Assembly (NCBI GenBank): GCA_937928545.1 | Contig: CALGJQ010000014.1 | Coordinates: 1-64,000, forward strand | Direction of reading: 5' to 3' | Length of the DNA: 64,000 nucleotides | Source: an uncultured Verrucomicrobiales bacterium | GTDB lineage: Bacteria > Verrucomicrobiota > Verrucomicrobiia > Verrucomicrobiales > Akkermansiaceae | In this document: in pieces, positions 33,706-41,567 of the stretch | Numbering within the stretch: the first letter of the stretch is position 1 | Layout: every line of letters begins with the position of its first letter | Program-made: the position numbers and the translations under genes | The notes under the pieces: generated by a model | What the model was told of the DNA's origin: nothing | What the model saw: only the letters and a program-made list of their open reading frames with translations | Databases searched by the model: none

Positions 33706-35015
33706 ATGTTGAAACGGATTTTGCTCACTTTGGTCAGTGCTCTGTTAGGGGGGGGGGGGTTGAACCATTTGGGTGGTGGCCTTTGGCTTTGGTGGCGTGG
33801 GTTCCGCTTTTGTGGGCGATTAAAGGGGCGGCTCCGCGAGGGGCTTTTTACTTAGGCTTTTTCCATGGGCTGGTTTTGTTTGGGGTGACGCTTTCTTGGA
33901 TGTGGAATATTTTTGCGTGGGTGTCGGTGGTGCTCTGGGCGATGCTGGCGCTTTTTACGGCGATTGCTTCTTTGTTCATTGTGAAGTTACCGGAGAAAGG
34001 AAGGTTTGAGACGTCGGCTTGGGTGGCGATGGTTTGGACAGGGGTGGAGTATTTTCGGGCGGAGGTTTTTGCGCTGACTTTTCCGTGGATTACGCCGGGG
34101 ACAGGATTGCCGCCGAATCAGATGACGCCTTTTTTGGGAGTTTATGGGGTGAGCTTTTTGGTGATCTTTGGAGGAGCGTTGCTTCTGCGGAGTTGGCGAG
34201 AGGGAAGTTTGCTTTTGGTGTTTGTTGGAGTGGCGGTGCTAATTGTTCCTGAGGCTCCGGAATCGGTCGCGCCGATTCGAGTGGGCTTGGTGCAGGATGA
34301 AGGGGCGGGAAGGGAAAAGTTGGCGCGTGCTTCACAGGGGTTCTTGGAGGAGGTGGATGCGGTGGTTTGGCCTGAGTATTCGTTTGCGGCGATTGATGAT
34401 GAGGCGATCGAGCTTGGTAAAGAGATGGCGGGCGATGAGCGGATCTTTGTGGCGAGTGGGATGGAGACGCGGGATGGGGTTGAAGGAAATACGGCGATCA
34501 CGGTTTCAAAAGAAGGAGTGCTGGGGTGTCACGTGAAGAATCATCCGGTGCATTTTTTCTCGGATGGAGTGGCGGGAACGACGGCAGGGGTGGTGGAGAC
34601 GCAGTTCGGGAAGGTGGGAACGCCGATTTGCTTTGATTGTGACCATCAGGATGTGATCCGGAAGATGACAGGGAATGGCGCGGAGTTTTTTCTGATTCCG
34701 AGTCTGGATGCGGAGCATTGGTCGGCGCGGCAGCATGAGCAACATGGGATGCTTTTTCGGCATCGGGCAGCAGAGAATGGGAGGTGGTTGGCGGTGGCTT
34801 CGAGCTCGGGGGTGACGCAGATTATTGATGCAGCGGGGATGGTAAGGAAGCGCTTGCCGCTGATGGAGGCTGGGACCTTGGTTGGGGAGATTTCCTCGGT
34901 GAGTGAGAGGACATTTTTTCAGTGGGGAGGTTGGTTGATTGGGCCGGTTTCGATGTTTGGGACCGGCTTGGCGATTCTTTGGCTGATTGGGCGGAAGTTT
35001 AGAAAATCGTCTTGA
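33706..35015 (+). pseudogene. lnt: Apolipoprotein N-acyltransferase interrupted by a frameshift in a 12-G tract
   Basis: Lnt transfers the third acyl chain to lipoproteins in the inner membrane. The N-terminus (ATG 33706, MLKRILLTLVSALL) and the body (VEPFGWWPLALVAWVPLLW onward) are in different frames. The switch falls in a run of 12 G (33748-33759): one more G, or two fewer, restores a single frame of about 436 aa. The body is intact and carries the nitrilase-type catalytic E (VWPEYSF), K (HVKNHPVHF) and C (GTPICFDCDHQD), plus several membrane helices. The body frame has no good start near its upstream stop at 33699; a TTG at 33783 would lose the first helix. Explanations: phase-variable tract, transcriptional slippage, or sequencing error. 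It is marked pseudogene only because the frame is broken. Confidence 0.85.
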
Positions 35016-35080
35016 GAAGCTTCCAGACTTGCCAAGGGGAGCGGTCTATCAAAGACTCCGCCAGCTTTCAGAAATGAGAG

Positions 35081-35163
35081 GCCTCCGTGGCGGAATTGGT
35101 AGACGCTGTGGATTTAAAATCCATTGACCCTAGGTCGTGCCGGTTCGATCCCGGCCGGAGGTA
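35081..35163 (+). tRNA. tRNA-Leu (anticodon UAA)
   Basis: An 83-nt class II tRNA. Acceptor GCCTCCG pairs with CGGAGGT, with discriminator A at 35163. The D arm contains GGCGGAATTGGTAGACGC. Anticodon stem GTGGA/TCCAT encloses the loop TTTAAAA (anticodon TAA). The long variable arm is TGACCCTAGGTCGT, and the T arm GCCGG-TTCGATC-CCGGC. The 3' CCA is not encoded. A T-rich tract follows directly. Confidence 0.97.
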
Positions 35164-35294
35164 TATTTTTATCTGAGTTTTCAGTAGGTCGGAGATAATT
35201 GGGCATCGTTGGATGAGCCAGATCATGGTTTCAAACCAGCCTCGGAGTTTGGGATCGCTGTCGTTCAACCTTCCGAGTTTTTACCACTAATATT

Positions 35295-35537
35295 ATGAGC
35301 ACACTGAGCCTAAGATTACCTGAGTCACTTCATCGCACTTTGAAAGAAGCTGCTGAGCAGGATGGGGTTTCAATTAACCAGTTTGTGAGCCTTGCAGTTG
35401 CCGAGAAGCTTTCTGCATTGCAAACCTACGACCTGATTTCTGAGAGAGCGGAGCGGGGATCGAAAGATAAGTTTCGAGCCGCGATGGCGATGGTTCCTAA
35501 AGGGGAGGTGATTCCCGGAGATGAGCTGGCTAAGTAG
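35295..35537 (+). CDS. Ribbon-helix-helix / HicB-like antitoxin-type protein
   Basis: An 80-aa protein: STLSLRLPESLHRTLKEAAEQDGVSINQFVSLAVAEKLSAL is a ribbon-helix-helix (CopG/HicB C-terminal type) DNA-binding fold. It is followed by an acidic/hydrophobic tail that would bind a toxin (YDLISERAERGSKDKFRAAMAMVP). No toxin gene is adjacent: upstream is tRNA-Leu (130 bp) and downstream a lipoprotein. It is therefore an orphan antitoxin or a stand-alone small regulator. Location next to a tRNA gene fits past integration, but no attachment repeat is visible. Starts at ATG 35295. Confidence 0.82.
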   Translation: MSTLSLRLPESLHRTLKEAAEQDGVSINQFVSLAVAEKLSALQTYDLISERAERGSKDKFRAAMAMVPKGEVIPGDELAK

Positions 35538-35614
35538 AGTGGGATACGAAGAATCGAATCCTTCGATGCTGAGTTTGGTTTAATCGATTGGACGTGGCGG
35601 CTTGAGTTGCTTTG

Positions 35615-36838
35615 ATGGTGGGGATGATTCGTTTGTGCATTTTGATGGTGTCGTTTTTGTTCCTGACGGGGTGCACGAGTAGTTCGGGGTATCGGCAGTT
35701 GGTGGAGGCGACGGTGGAGAAGATTTCGGCGAAGGTTTCGCTGGGGCATGTGGAGATTGATGACCAAGGGGAGTTGATTAGCTTTGAGCAGTTGCAGCGG
35801 GTGACAGGGCAGATTAAGGCGGAGTCGGGTGGGGGGAAGGAGCCTTTGCTTTTGGTGGTGTATATTCATGGGTGGAATCGGAATGCTTCGGCGAGCAAGA
35901 TTTCGGGCGGGGGGGATTTGATTCGTTTTCGGAAGATGTTGGAGGAGCTGGGCGAAGCACGGGGGAAGAAGACGATGGGGGTTTTTGTGAGTTGGCGAGG
36001 GAGGTCGCTTTCGACCGGACCGGTGGGGGTGGATTATTATCATCGGCATGCGTCGGCGCGGCGAGTGGGTGGGGTTGCAGGGACGGAGGTGCTGCATGAG
36101 CTTGGGGCGACGGCGCGTGGGGCGAATTCGCGGAATCGAATTGTGATGTTGGGGCACTCGTTGGGAGGTGCGGTTTTGGAGAGTGCGATGGCGGAATCGA
36201 TCGCAGCGAAGGTGGCGATGGAGTCCGCGCGGGGGAGGAAGCTGAAGCGGAAGGATTTCCCGGCAGATTTGATCGTAACGATTAATTCGGCGGAGTCGGC
36301 GATTTATGCGCGGCAGCTTTTGGCGACGTTTAAGAATCGGGGGATTAAAGAGGTGGAAGGTGGGCCTTTACTGGTGTCTTTGACGAGCCGGAAGGATGCG
36401 GTGACGAGTTTCATCTCGCCGCTGGGAAATGTGATTGGGCGCTGGGTGCCGGGGCTGAATTTTTTCAATACGGGGGTGGCGGGGATGTATCGGAAGGATG
36501 AGGCGAATGACAAATTACGCGGGACGCAGGGGGCGGCGCATCGGTCGACGGTGGGGCATTTTGAGCCGCTCTTTAGCCATCGATTTGAGAAGGTGGGGGA
36601 AGATGAACGGAGCTTGGGGGAGATTGTGCGCTTGAATGAGAAGGCACGGAGGGGGGATGGGTTTGTGGTGAGCGGGGAGATGGAGAGTTATTTATTTTCG
36701 CGACCTGAGGGGGAGTTTTACAATGATACGCCGTATTGGATTGTGCCGATTCCGGGGAGCTTTATTAAGAGCCATGATGACCATTGGAATCATAGCTTTA
36801 TTGGGCTGATGACTGCGATGATGTCGATGACAAGGTGA
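35615..36838 (+). CDS. Lipoprotein alpha/beta-hydrolase (lipase-like)
   Basis: A 407-aa lipoprotein with a signal peptide ending in the lipobox LTGC (MIRLCILMVSFLFLTGC; the cysteine becomes lipidated). The alpha/beta-hydrolase core begins LLLVVYIHGWNRNAS (oxyanion strand) and has the nucleophile elbow MLGHSLGGAVL. A candidate His lies in the C-terminal DHWNHSFIG segment, and SRKDAV is a possible acid site. This resembles esterase/lipase-like proteins of the DUF900 type, but assignment beyond the fold is uncertain. Starts at ATG 35615 or 35624. Strongly G-rich codon use. It is followed by a repeat-filled spacer before a convergent gene. Confidence 0.82.
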   Translation: MVGMIRLCILMVSFLFLTGCTSSSGYRQLVEATVEKISAKVSLGHVEIDDQGELISFEQLQRVTGQIKAESGGGKEPLLLVVYIHGWNRNASASKISGGGDLIRFRKMLEELGEARGKKTMGVFVSWRGRSLSTGPVGVDYYHRHASARRVGGVAGTEVLHELGATARGANSRNRIVMLGHSLGGAVLESAMAESIAAKVAMESARGRKLKRKDFPADLIVTINSAESAIYARQLLATFKNRGIKEVEGGPLLVSLTSRKDAVTSFISPLGNVIGRWVPGLNFFNTGVAGMYRKDEANDKLRGTQGAAHRSTVGHFEPLFSHRFEKVGEDERSLGEIVRLNEKARRGDGFVVSGEMESYLFSRPEGEFYNDTPYWIVPIPGSFIKSHDDHWNHSFIGLMTAMMSMTR

Positions 36839-36839
36839 G

Positions 36840-37052
36840 GGGAATGGACGAATGAACGATTGCTGAATGAACAAGTGCTTGGTTGAGAGCGGGGAGCTTG
36901 GTTGAGGGGGAGTTCTCACGCAGAGGCGCAGAGTTTTTTGGCTTGGTTGCGGGGAAGGTCTCACGCAGAGCAGCGGAGCAGCAGAGATGTTTTGGGTGTG
37001 TTGAGGGGGGCTTTGGTTGAGGGTGGGCAGTCTGGAGACAGCCCTTCCGAGG
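36840..37052. repeat. Spacer with repeat families A, D and E
   Basis: Contains a family E stretch (aatggacgaatgaacgattg, 36842-36861), two family D units (tcacgcagaggcgcagag at about 36915 and tcacgcagagcagcggagcag at about 36960), and one family A hairpin (37026-37049) directly before the end of the minus-strand gene. No gene is visible. Confidence 0.75.
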
Positions 37053-37055
37053 GGC

Positions 37056-37850
37056 TTATTTTTTTAGGCCTAGGGCGCGTTCGATGTCGAGGGTGCGGAG
37101 TTGTTCTTCGGAGAAGGTTTTGCGGATGCGCTCGAGGATGTCTTTGTTGCGAAGAAGGGCGGCATAGTTGCCTTGGTCGTAGGCTTCTTGAATGGAGGGG
37201 TCGACGGGGAGGGCTTCGTAAATGATAGGGCCTCCTTGGCCGGCTGCGAGTTCGGCGAATTTTGCGGGGTTCTCTTGAACGATGGCGAGCTTGGCGGCGG
37301 TGGTTTCGGCAGGCTTATTGAGGAAGTCGATTTTCTGATGCCATTTTCCGATCTCACTGGTGTCGACCCATTCCTTGAGTTTGGCAAAGAGGGGTTCTTT
37401 GGATGATGAGTCGACTTTGCCTGTGACGAATTCTTTGAGGCGTTCGAGTTCTGACATGGTGCCCGCGTAGCGGACGCCGGTGAGCATGAAGTAGGCGATA
37501 CCAACGCCGAGGAGGAGGCCGAAGGTGCCCCCGGGGAGGCCAAAGCCGCCGGTGCGGGCTTGGCTGCCATCGCCGCTTTTTCCAGAGAGGAAGTCGAGCA
37601 TCTTGCGAACGATGACGATGACAGAGAGTGCCGTGCCGATGCCAATGGCAGTGGGCATCCAGTCTGCAGGTTTGTCGACGATACCATTCGCGATTTCGAA
37701 GCCGTTATTATAGGTCCAAAGACCGGCGACTGCTCCGAGGGCGAGGGAAATAAGGTTGAAGAAGAGCTTCACGAAATTTTTGAGCATTCCAAGAATGGTG
37801 AAGAGGGCGAGGATACCACCGATGATGGTGTTTGGAGGGAGGTTTTCCAT
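37056..37850 (-). CDS. Membrane protein with N-terminal helices, unknown function
   Basis: A 264-aa protein from ATG 37850 (MENLPPNTIIGGILALFTILG). Earlier in-frame codons up to 38108 only give a basic, non-conserved extension. Four hydrophobic segments (about 8-26, 30-50, 68-84 and 108-130) resemble a CvpA-like arrangement (LISLALGAVAGLWTYNNGFEIANGIV). A soluble helical C-terminal half ends FSEEQLRTLDIERALGLKK. I cannot name the family. The start region is divergent from a small membrane protein (37939), and its end abuts a family A hairpin. Confidence 0.78.
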   Translation of the reverse strand: MENLPPNTIIGGILALFTILGMLKNFVKLFFNLISLALGAVAGLWTYNNGFEIANGIVDKPADWMPTAIGIGTALSVIVIVRKMLDFLSGKSGDGSQARTGGFGLPGGTFGLLLGVGIAYFMLTGVRYAGTMSELERLKEFVTGKVDSSSKEPLFAKLKEWVDTSEIGKWHQKIDFLNKPAETTAAKLAIVQENPAKFAELAAGQGGPIIYEALPVDPSIQEAYDQGNYAALLRNKDILERIRKTFSEEQLRTLDIERALGLKK

Positions 37851-37938
37851 GGCAAGCGGATGTTGCCATGCTGAGAGGGCGAGGAAAAGGGGATTTGAAT
37901 TGATTCCGACAACGAGTGGGAGGTAAAAAGGGAACACA

Positions 37939-38262
37939 ATGACGGTGAATCGTAAGCAGGGATGGGGACATCCTTTTGTTTGTTGCGGGCTATTTTTTCT
38001 CGCAGTTTTGGCGTTGCTTTTTGGCTGTGTCGCTTCTTTTTTCGCGCTTGTTTTTCTCGGGAATTTTAATCTGCGGGATGCATTCCATTTTTTTGTGTTG
38101 GTAGCCACCTTTGTCGTTCCGGTGCTTAGTGTGGCGGGTTTTTACGTTTATTTCTGGATTCCGAATCGAGTTACAGTGGTGATCTCGTTGCTTTGTTCAG
38201 GTTCAGCATTGGCGCTATTGATTTTATGGGGAGCGGAGGGAGCTCGGGGATTGATTCACTGA
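37939..38262 (+). CDS. Small membrane protein, unknown function
   Basis: A 107-aa protein with three or four hydrophobic helices (about 13-42, 48-70 and 75-98) and short polar loops. It begins MTVNRKQGWGHPFVCCGLFFLA with two adjacent Cys. Starts at ATG 37939 with GG-rich sequence well upstream. It resembles generic DUF-type four-helix membrane proteins; no motif is recognised. It is divergent from the CvpA-like gene (88 bp between starts) and followed by one family C hairpin (38291-38312). Confidence 0.65.
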   Translation: MTVNRKQGWGHPFVCCGLFFLAVLALLFGCVASFFALVFLGNFNLRDAFHFFVLVATFVVPVLSVAGFYVYFWIPNRVTVVISLLCSGSALALLILWGAEGARGLIH

Positions 38263-38290
38263 AGAGAAGATTGGAGGAAGAGGATTGTTG

Positions 38291-38312
38291 GGGGCGGGAC
38301 GCCCCCGCTCCG
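38291..38312. repeat. Family C palindromic repeat
   Basis: gggggcgggacgcccccgctcc: arms GGGGGCG/CGCCCCC around GGA, followed by GCTCC, the constant right flank of this family. It lies between the small membrane protein and the DUF6288 gene. Confidence 0.8.
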
Positions 38313-38397
38313 TGGGAGAAAGAAAAATTAGCTCTCATGTTTGATCTGGGACTTTGCTAGTTTGGTCGAAGTTCTAGATTTGGAGCTGTGTGAGTTT

Positions 38398-40794
38398 ATG
38401 AAAATCAATGCCCTTTTTACGTCTGTTGTGGTGCTTTTTTCTGGGGCCGTGTCTTTGAATGCGGCGCCATCGGGGAAGATGGCTCATCCTGATTTTACGA
38501 AAGGTGATCCGGTGCCGGAGGGGGCGAAGCATGATTGGAATCTGGGTGCGACGGGTGCGCGTGGGTGGATGTATTCGGACAAGATGGTGACGACGGATGC
38601 TCGGCAAATTTCGGTGACGAAGGTTGAGGTGGGGTCTCCTGCTGAGGGGAGCTTGGAGGTGGGTGATGTGATTCTTGGGGTGGGTGGGAAGCGGTTCTCG
38701 TATGATCCTCGTACTGAGATGGGGAAGGCGTTGAATGCGGCGGAGGCTGTGAATGGAAGCTTGGCTTTGATTCGTTGGAGGGCTGGGGAGGAGAAGGAAG
38801 TTGTTTTGAAGATTCCAGTTTTGGGGAGCTATGGGGCGACGGCGCCTTATGAATGTGGCAAGTCGAAGAAGATTTTGGAGCAAGGGTGTAAGGCTCTTGC
38901 GGAGCGGATGGCGGCGGAGGGTTACAAGGAGAATCCGATTCCGCGTTCGCTGAATGCACTGGCGCTTTTGGCGAGTGGGAATGAGGAGTTTTTGCCTCTG
39001 ATTGAGAAAGAGGTGGAGTGGGCGGCGGGCTTTTCGGCGGATCGAATGCAGACTTGGTATTATGGATATGTGACGATGTTGATCGCGGAGTATACGATGG
39101 CGACGGGAGATGATTCTTTTTTGCCGGGGCTGAAGCGTTTGGCGATGGAGTCGGCAAATGGTCAGAGCCCGGTGGGTTCTTGGGGGCATGGTTTTGTGGG
39201 TAAGGATGGGCGCTTGAGAGGATATGGGATGATGAATGCGCCGGGCTTGCCACTGACGACTTCCTTGATTCTGGCGAGGGCGGCCGGGGTGCAAGATGCT
39301 GCGGTGAAGGAGGCGATTGAAAAGAGCACGCGGCTTTTGCGTTTTTACACAGGGAAGGGTGCTTTGCCATATGGTGATCATGCTCCGTGGATTCAGACCC
39401 ATGAAGACAATGGGAAGTGTGGGATGGCGGCGGTGCTTTTTGGATTGTTGAAAGAGAAGGAGACGGCGGAATTTTTCACAAGGATGAGTGTGGCATCGCA
39501 CGGTCCTGAGCGTGATGGCGGGCATACGGGGAATTACTTTAATGTGACCTGGGCCTTGCCTGCGGTGGCACAGTCGGGGCCTCATGCGACGGGGGCTTGG
39601 ATGGCGCAGTTTGGGTCTTGGTATTTTGATTTGGCACGTCGTTGGGACGGGTCTTTTGTTCATCTGGGGCCACCGCAGATGAAGAATGATTCTTATGCGA
39701 ATTGGGATGCGACGGGGGCTTATCTCTTGGCGTATGCGCTGCCGTTGAAGAAGATTTATCTGACGGGGAAGCAGGATGCGATTGTGCCTCAGTTGGATGC
39801 GGCGGCAGCGAAGCGGCTGGTTCTGGATGGGGTTGGTTGGGATAATAAAGATCGAAATAGTGCTTACGATGCGATGAATGCGGACACGCTTTTGGAGTGT
39901 CTGGAGAGTTGGTCGCCGGTGGTGCGGGAGCGGGCAGGGATGGCGATTGGGCGTCGGAAAGATTTTCCGATTCCGGCGCTGATTGAGTTGTTGAAGAGGG
40001 ATTCTTTGGAAGGAAAATATGGAGCGTGCCAGGCTTTGGTGGCCTTGCGAGGGCGAGGGAAGCCAGCGGTGGATGTTTTGATGAAGACTTTGGAGTCGGA
40101 TGATCTTTGGTTGCGGATTAAGGCGGCGGAGGCGCTGGCGGCGATGGGGAAGGATGCGATGACGGTGGTTCCTAAGATGTTGGAGTTGATGACGGAGGTG
40201 GACTTGAAGAAAGATCCTCGTGGGATGCAGCAACGTTACTTTTCGTTCGCGCTCTTCAATAACCGAGGCGGGATGTTGAGCCGGTCTTTGGAGGGAGTGG
40301 ATCGTGAGGTACTTTTTGAAGCGGTGCGTGCGGGTTTGAAGAATGAAGATGGGCGGGCGCGGGGGACCTTGGGGTCGGTTTATCGGAATTTATCGGAGGA
40401 GGAGATTGAGCCATTGTTACCAGCGATTTTGGATGCGGTGACGGAGCCTGCTCCGAGTGGATTGATGTTTGCGGATGGGATTCGCTTGGAGGGATTGAAG
40501 GTGTTGGCGACTCATCAGATTGAAGAGGGGATTAAGGCCTGCGTTGATTACGCGCGGAATCAAAATCCTTGGGGGAGCCAGAAGCGGATTCCGATGGTGA
40601 TGGAGATTCTTTTGGAATATGGAGCGAAGGCAAAGGTGGCGATTCCTGAGCTTAAGGTGATCGCGGCGGATTTTGCGGATGGGGAGGAGAATTTTCCGAA
40701 GAAGTTGAGTCTCGAGAAGGCGGCTTCCGTGGAGGAGACGATTCGGAAGATTGAGGAGTCTAAGGAAAATCCTGAGTTGAAGCGGATTCGGTAG
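38398..40794 (+). CDS. Secreted DUF6288 protein with PDZ-like and HEAT-like repeats
   Basis: A 798-aa exported protein starting at ATG 38398 with signal peptide MKINALFTSVVVLFSGAVSLNA. The DUF6288 opening is HDWNLGATGARGWMYSD, followed by a PDZ-like domain (ISVTKVEVGSPAEGSLEVGDVILGVGG, about 60-135). A terpenoid-cyclase-like alpha/alpha barrel is suggested by QTWYYGYVTMLIAEYTMATGD and VGSWGHGFVGKDGRLRGYGMMNA (about 190-470). HEAT-type repeats follow from about 530 (LIELLKRDSLEGKYGACQAL and WLRIKAAEALAAMG). The family is common in Verrucomicrobia and Planctomycetes; its role is unknown to me. Its 3' end is followed by an unrelated pair of small secreted proteins. Confidence 0.88.
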   Translation: MKINALFTSVVVLFSGAVSLNAAPSGKMAHPDFTKGDPVPEGAKHDWNLGATGARGWMYSDKMVTTDARQISVTKVEVGSPAEGSLEVGDVILGVGGKRFSYDPRTEMGKALNAAEAVNGSLALIRWRAGEEKEVVLKIPVLGSYGATAPYECGKSKKILEQGCKALAERMAAEGYKENPIPRSLNALALLASGNEEFLPLIEKEVEWAAGFSADRMQTWYYGYVTMLIAEYTMATGDDSFLPGLKRLAMESANGQSPVGSWGHGFVGKDGRLRGYGMMNAPGLPLTTSLILARAAGVQDAAVKEAIEKSTRLLRFYTGKGALPYGDHAPWIQTHEDNGKCGMAAVLFGLLKEKETAEFFTRMSVASHGPERDGGHTGNYFNVTWALPAVAQSGPHATGAWMAQFGSWYFDLARRWDGSFVHLGPPQMKNDSYANWDATGAYLLAYALPLKKIYLTGKQDAIVPQLDAAAAKRLVLDGVGWDNKDRNSAYDAMNADTLLECLESWSPVVRERAGMAIGRRKDFPIPALIELLKRDSLEGKYGACQALVALRGRGKPAVDVLMKTLESDDLWLRIKAAEALAAMGKDAMTVVPKMLELMTEVDLKKDPRGMQQRYFSFALFNNRGGMLSRSLEGVDREVLFEAVRAGLKNEDGRARGTLGSVYRNLSEEEIEPLLPAILDAVTEPAPSGLMFADGIRLEGLKVLATHQIEEGIKACVDYARNQNPWGSQKRIPMVMEILLEYGAKAKVAIPELKVIAADFADGEENFPKKLSLEKAASVEETIRKIEESKENPELKRIR

Positions 40795-40844
40795 GGGGAT
40801 CTTCCTTCTAAGAAAATTGCCTTAAGTGTGTCATATTAGAAGTG

Positions 40845-41567
40845 ATGAAGATGATTTGTGTTTTACTGTGTTTCATAGGAGTGGAAATGTTGGAGGCAAA
40901 ATGGGCTCCTTTGAATGAGGATGCGTTGACCCGACAGGCGACTGATATTTTGGTGGCCGAGTATCAGTCAGTGGAGGACGAGGGAGAGGTGCAGAAAGCT
41001 TTCTTTAAGGTTGTAGACGTTTGGAAGGGGGAGGCGAAAGGGGTGATCAAAGTGCGGGGTGTGACGCAGGTGATTTGTGCGCCGGTGGTGAACTTTACCA
41101 AGTGGAGGAAGGGAAAATATCTTTTGATTTTGAAGAAGGAGGAGGACCTTTTTAATCCCTTTAATGGTGGTTTTTCAGTGGTGCCGATTACGGAGGCTAG
41201 AGTTTCGTGGTTTGTGAAAGGGGGGGGAGTGGCGACGAGGAAAGCGGTCGAGTTGGCTAAGGTGAAAGAGAAGATTTCGCAAGTAGTGAGGGCTGAGGTT
41301 GTGGAATTTGAGAAAGGGGTGGCGAAAGCGAAGGAGGAGTTAGCGAAGGGAGTGACCCGATATGAGATCGTGGGGCAGCCGCGCTTGACGGATCACAAAC
41401 TAAAGAGGTTAGCGAAAGAGAAATTGAAGGTGGAGGTTGTTCTTTTGGGATGCGCCGGTTCACCGAATGAGAAGTTTCATGAAGGGCATCAGAAAACGGT
41501 AAAGGCGTTCCTTCTGAAAAAGTATGGCTATGATCCGGTGCTGAAGTTAGAAGAGAGCTTGCGATGA
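40845..41567 (+). CDS. Exported protein, unknown function
   Basis: 240 aa with a probable signal peptide (MKMICVLLCFIGVEMLEA; ATG 40845, since the GTG at 40842 adds one residue). The first 100 residues look like a small beta domain (ADILVAEYQSVED, KAFFKVVDVWKGEAKGVIKVRG) of the kind seen in secreted proteins that sense or carry metal or chemical cues; that is speculation. The second half is Lys/Glu-rich and helical, ending LKKYGYDPVLKLEESLR. Its last codons overlap the next start as ATGA (41564-41567), so the two genes are translationally coupled and should work together. Confidence 0.7.
   Translation: MKMICVLLCFIGVEMLEAKWAPLNEDALTRQATDILVAEYQSVEDEGEVQKAFFKVVDVWKGEAKGVIKVRGVTQVICAPVVNFTKWRKGKYLLILKKEEDLFNPFNGGFSVVPITEARVSWFVKGGGVATRKAVELAKVKEKISQVVRAEVVEFEKGVAKAKEELAKGVTRYEIVGQPRLTDHKLKRLAKEKLKVEVVLLGCAGSPNEKFHEGHQKTVKAFLLKKYGYDPVLKLEESLR

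Noticed and set aside
33783..35015. lnt starting at TTG 33783
   Set aside because: It would lack the first membrane segment, while a matching N-terminus exists upstream in another frame. A frameshift explains both pieces better.
35164..35294. Integration attachment site after tRNA-Leu
   Set aside because: No second copy of the tRNA 3' end could be found in the next several kb, and no integrase gene is present.
38374..40233. 619-aa antisense ORF inside the DUF6288 gene
   Set aside because: A shadow of the coding frame in G-rich sequence. Composition is Arg/His/Pro-rich, with no signal peptide and no recognisable domain.
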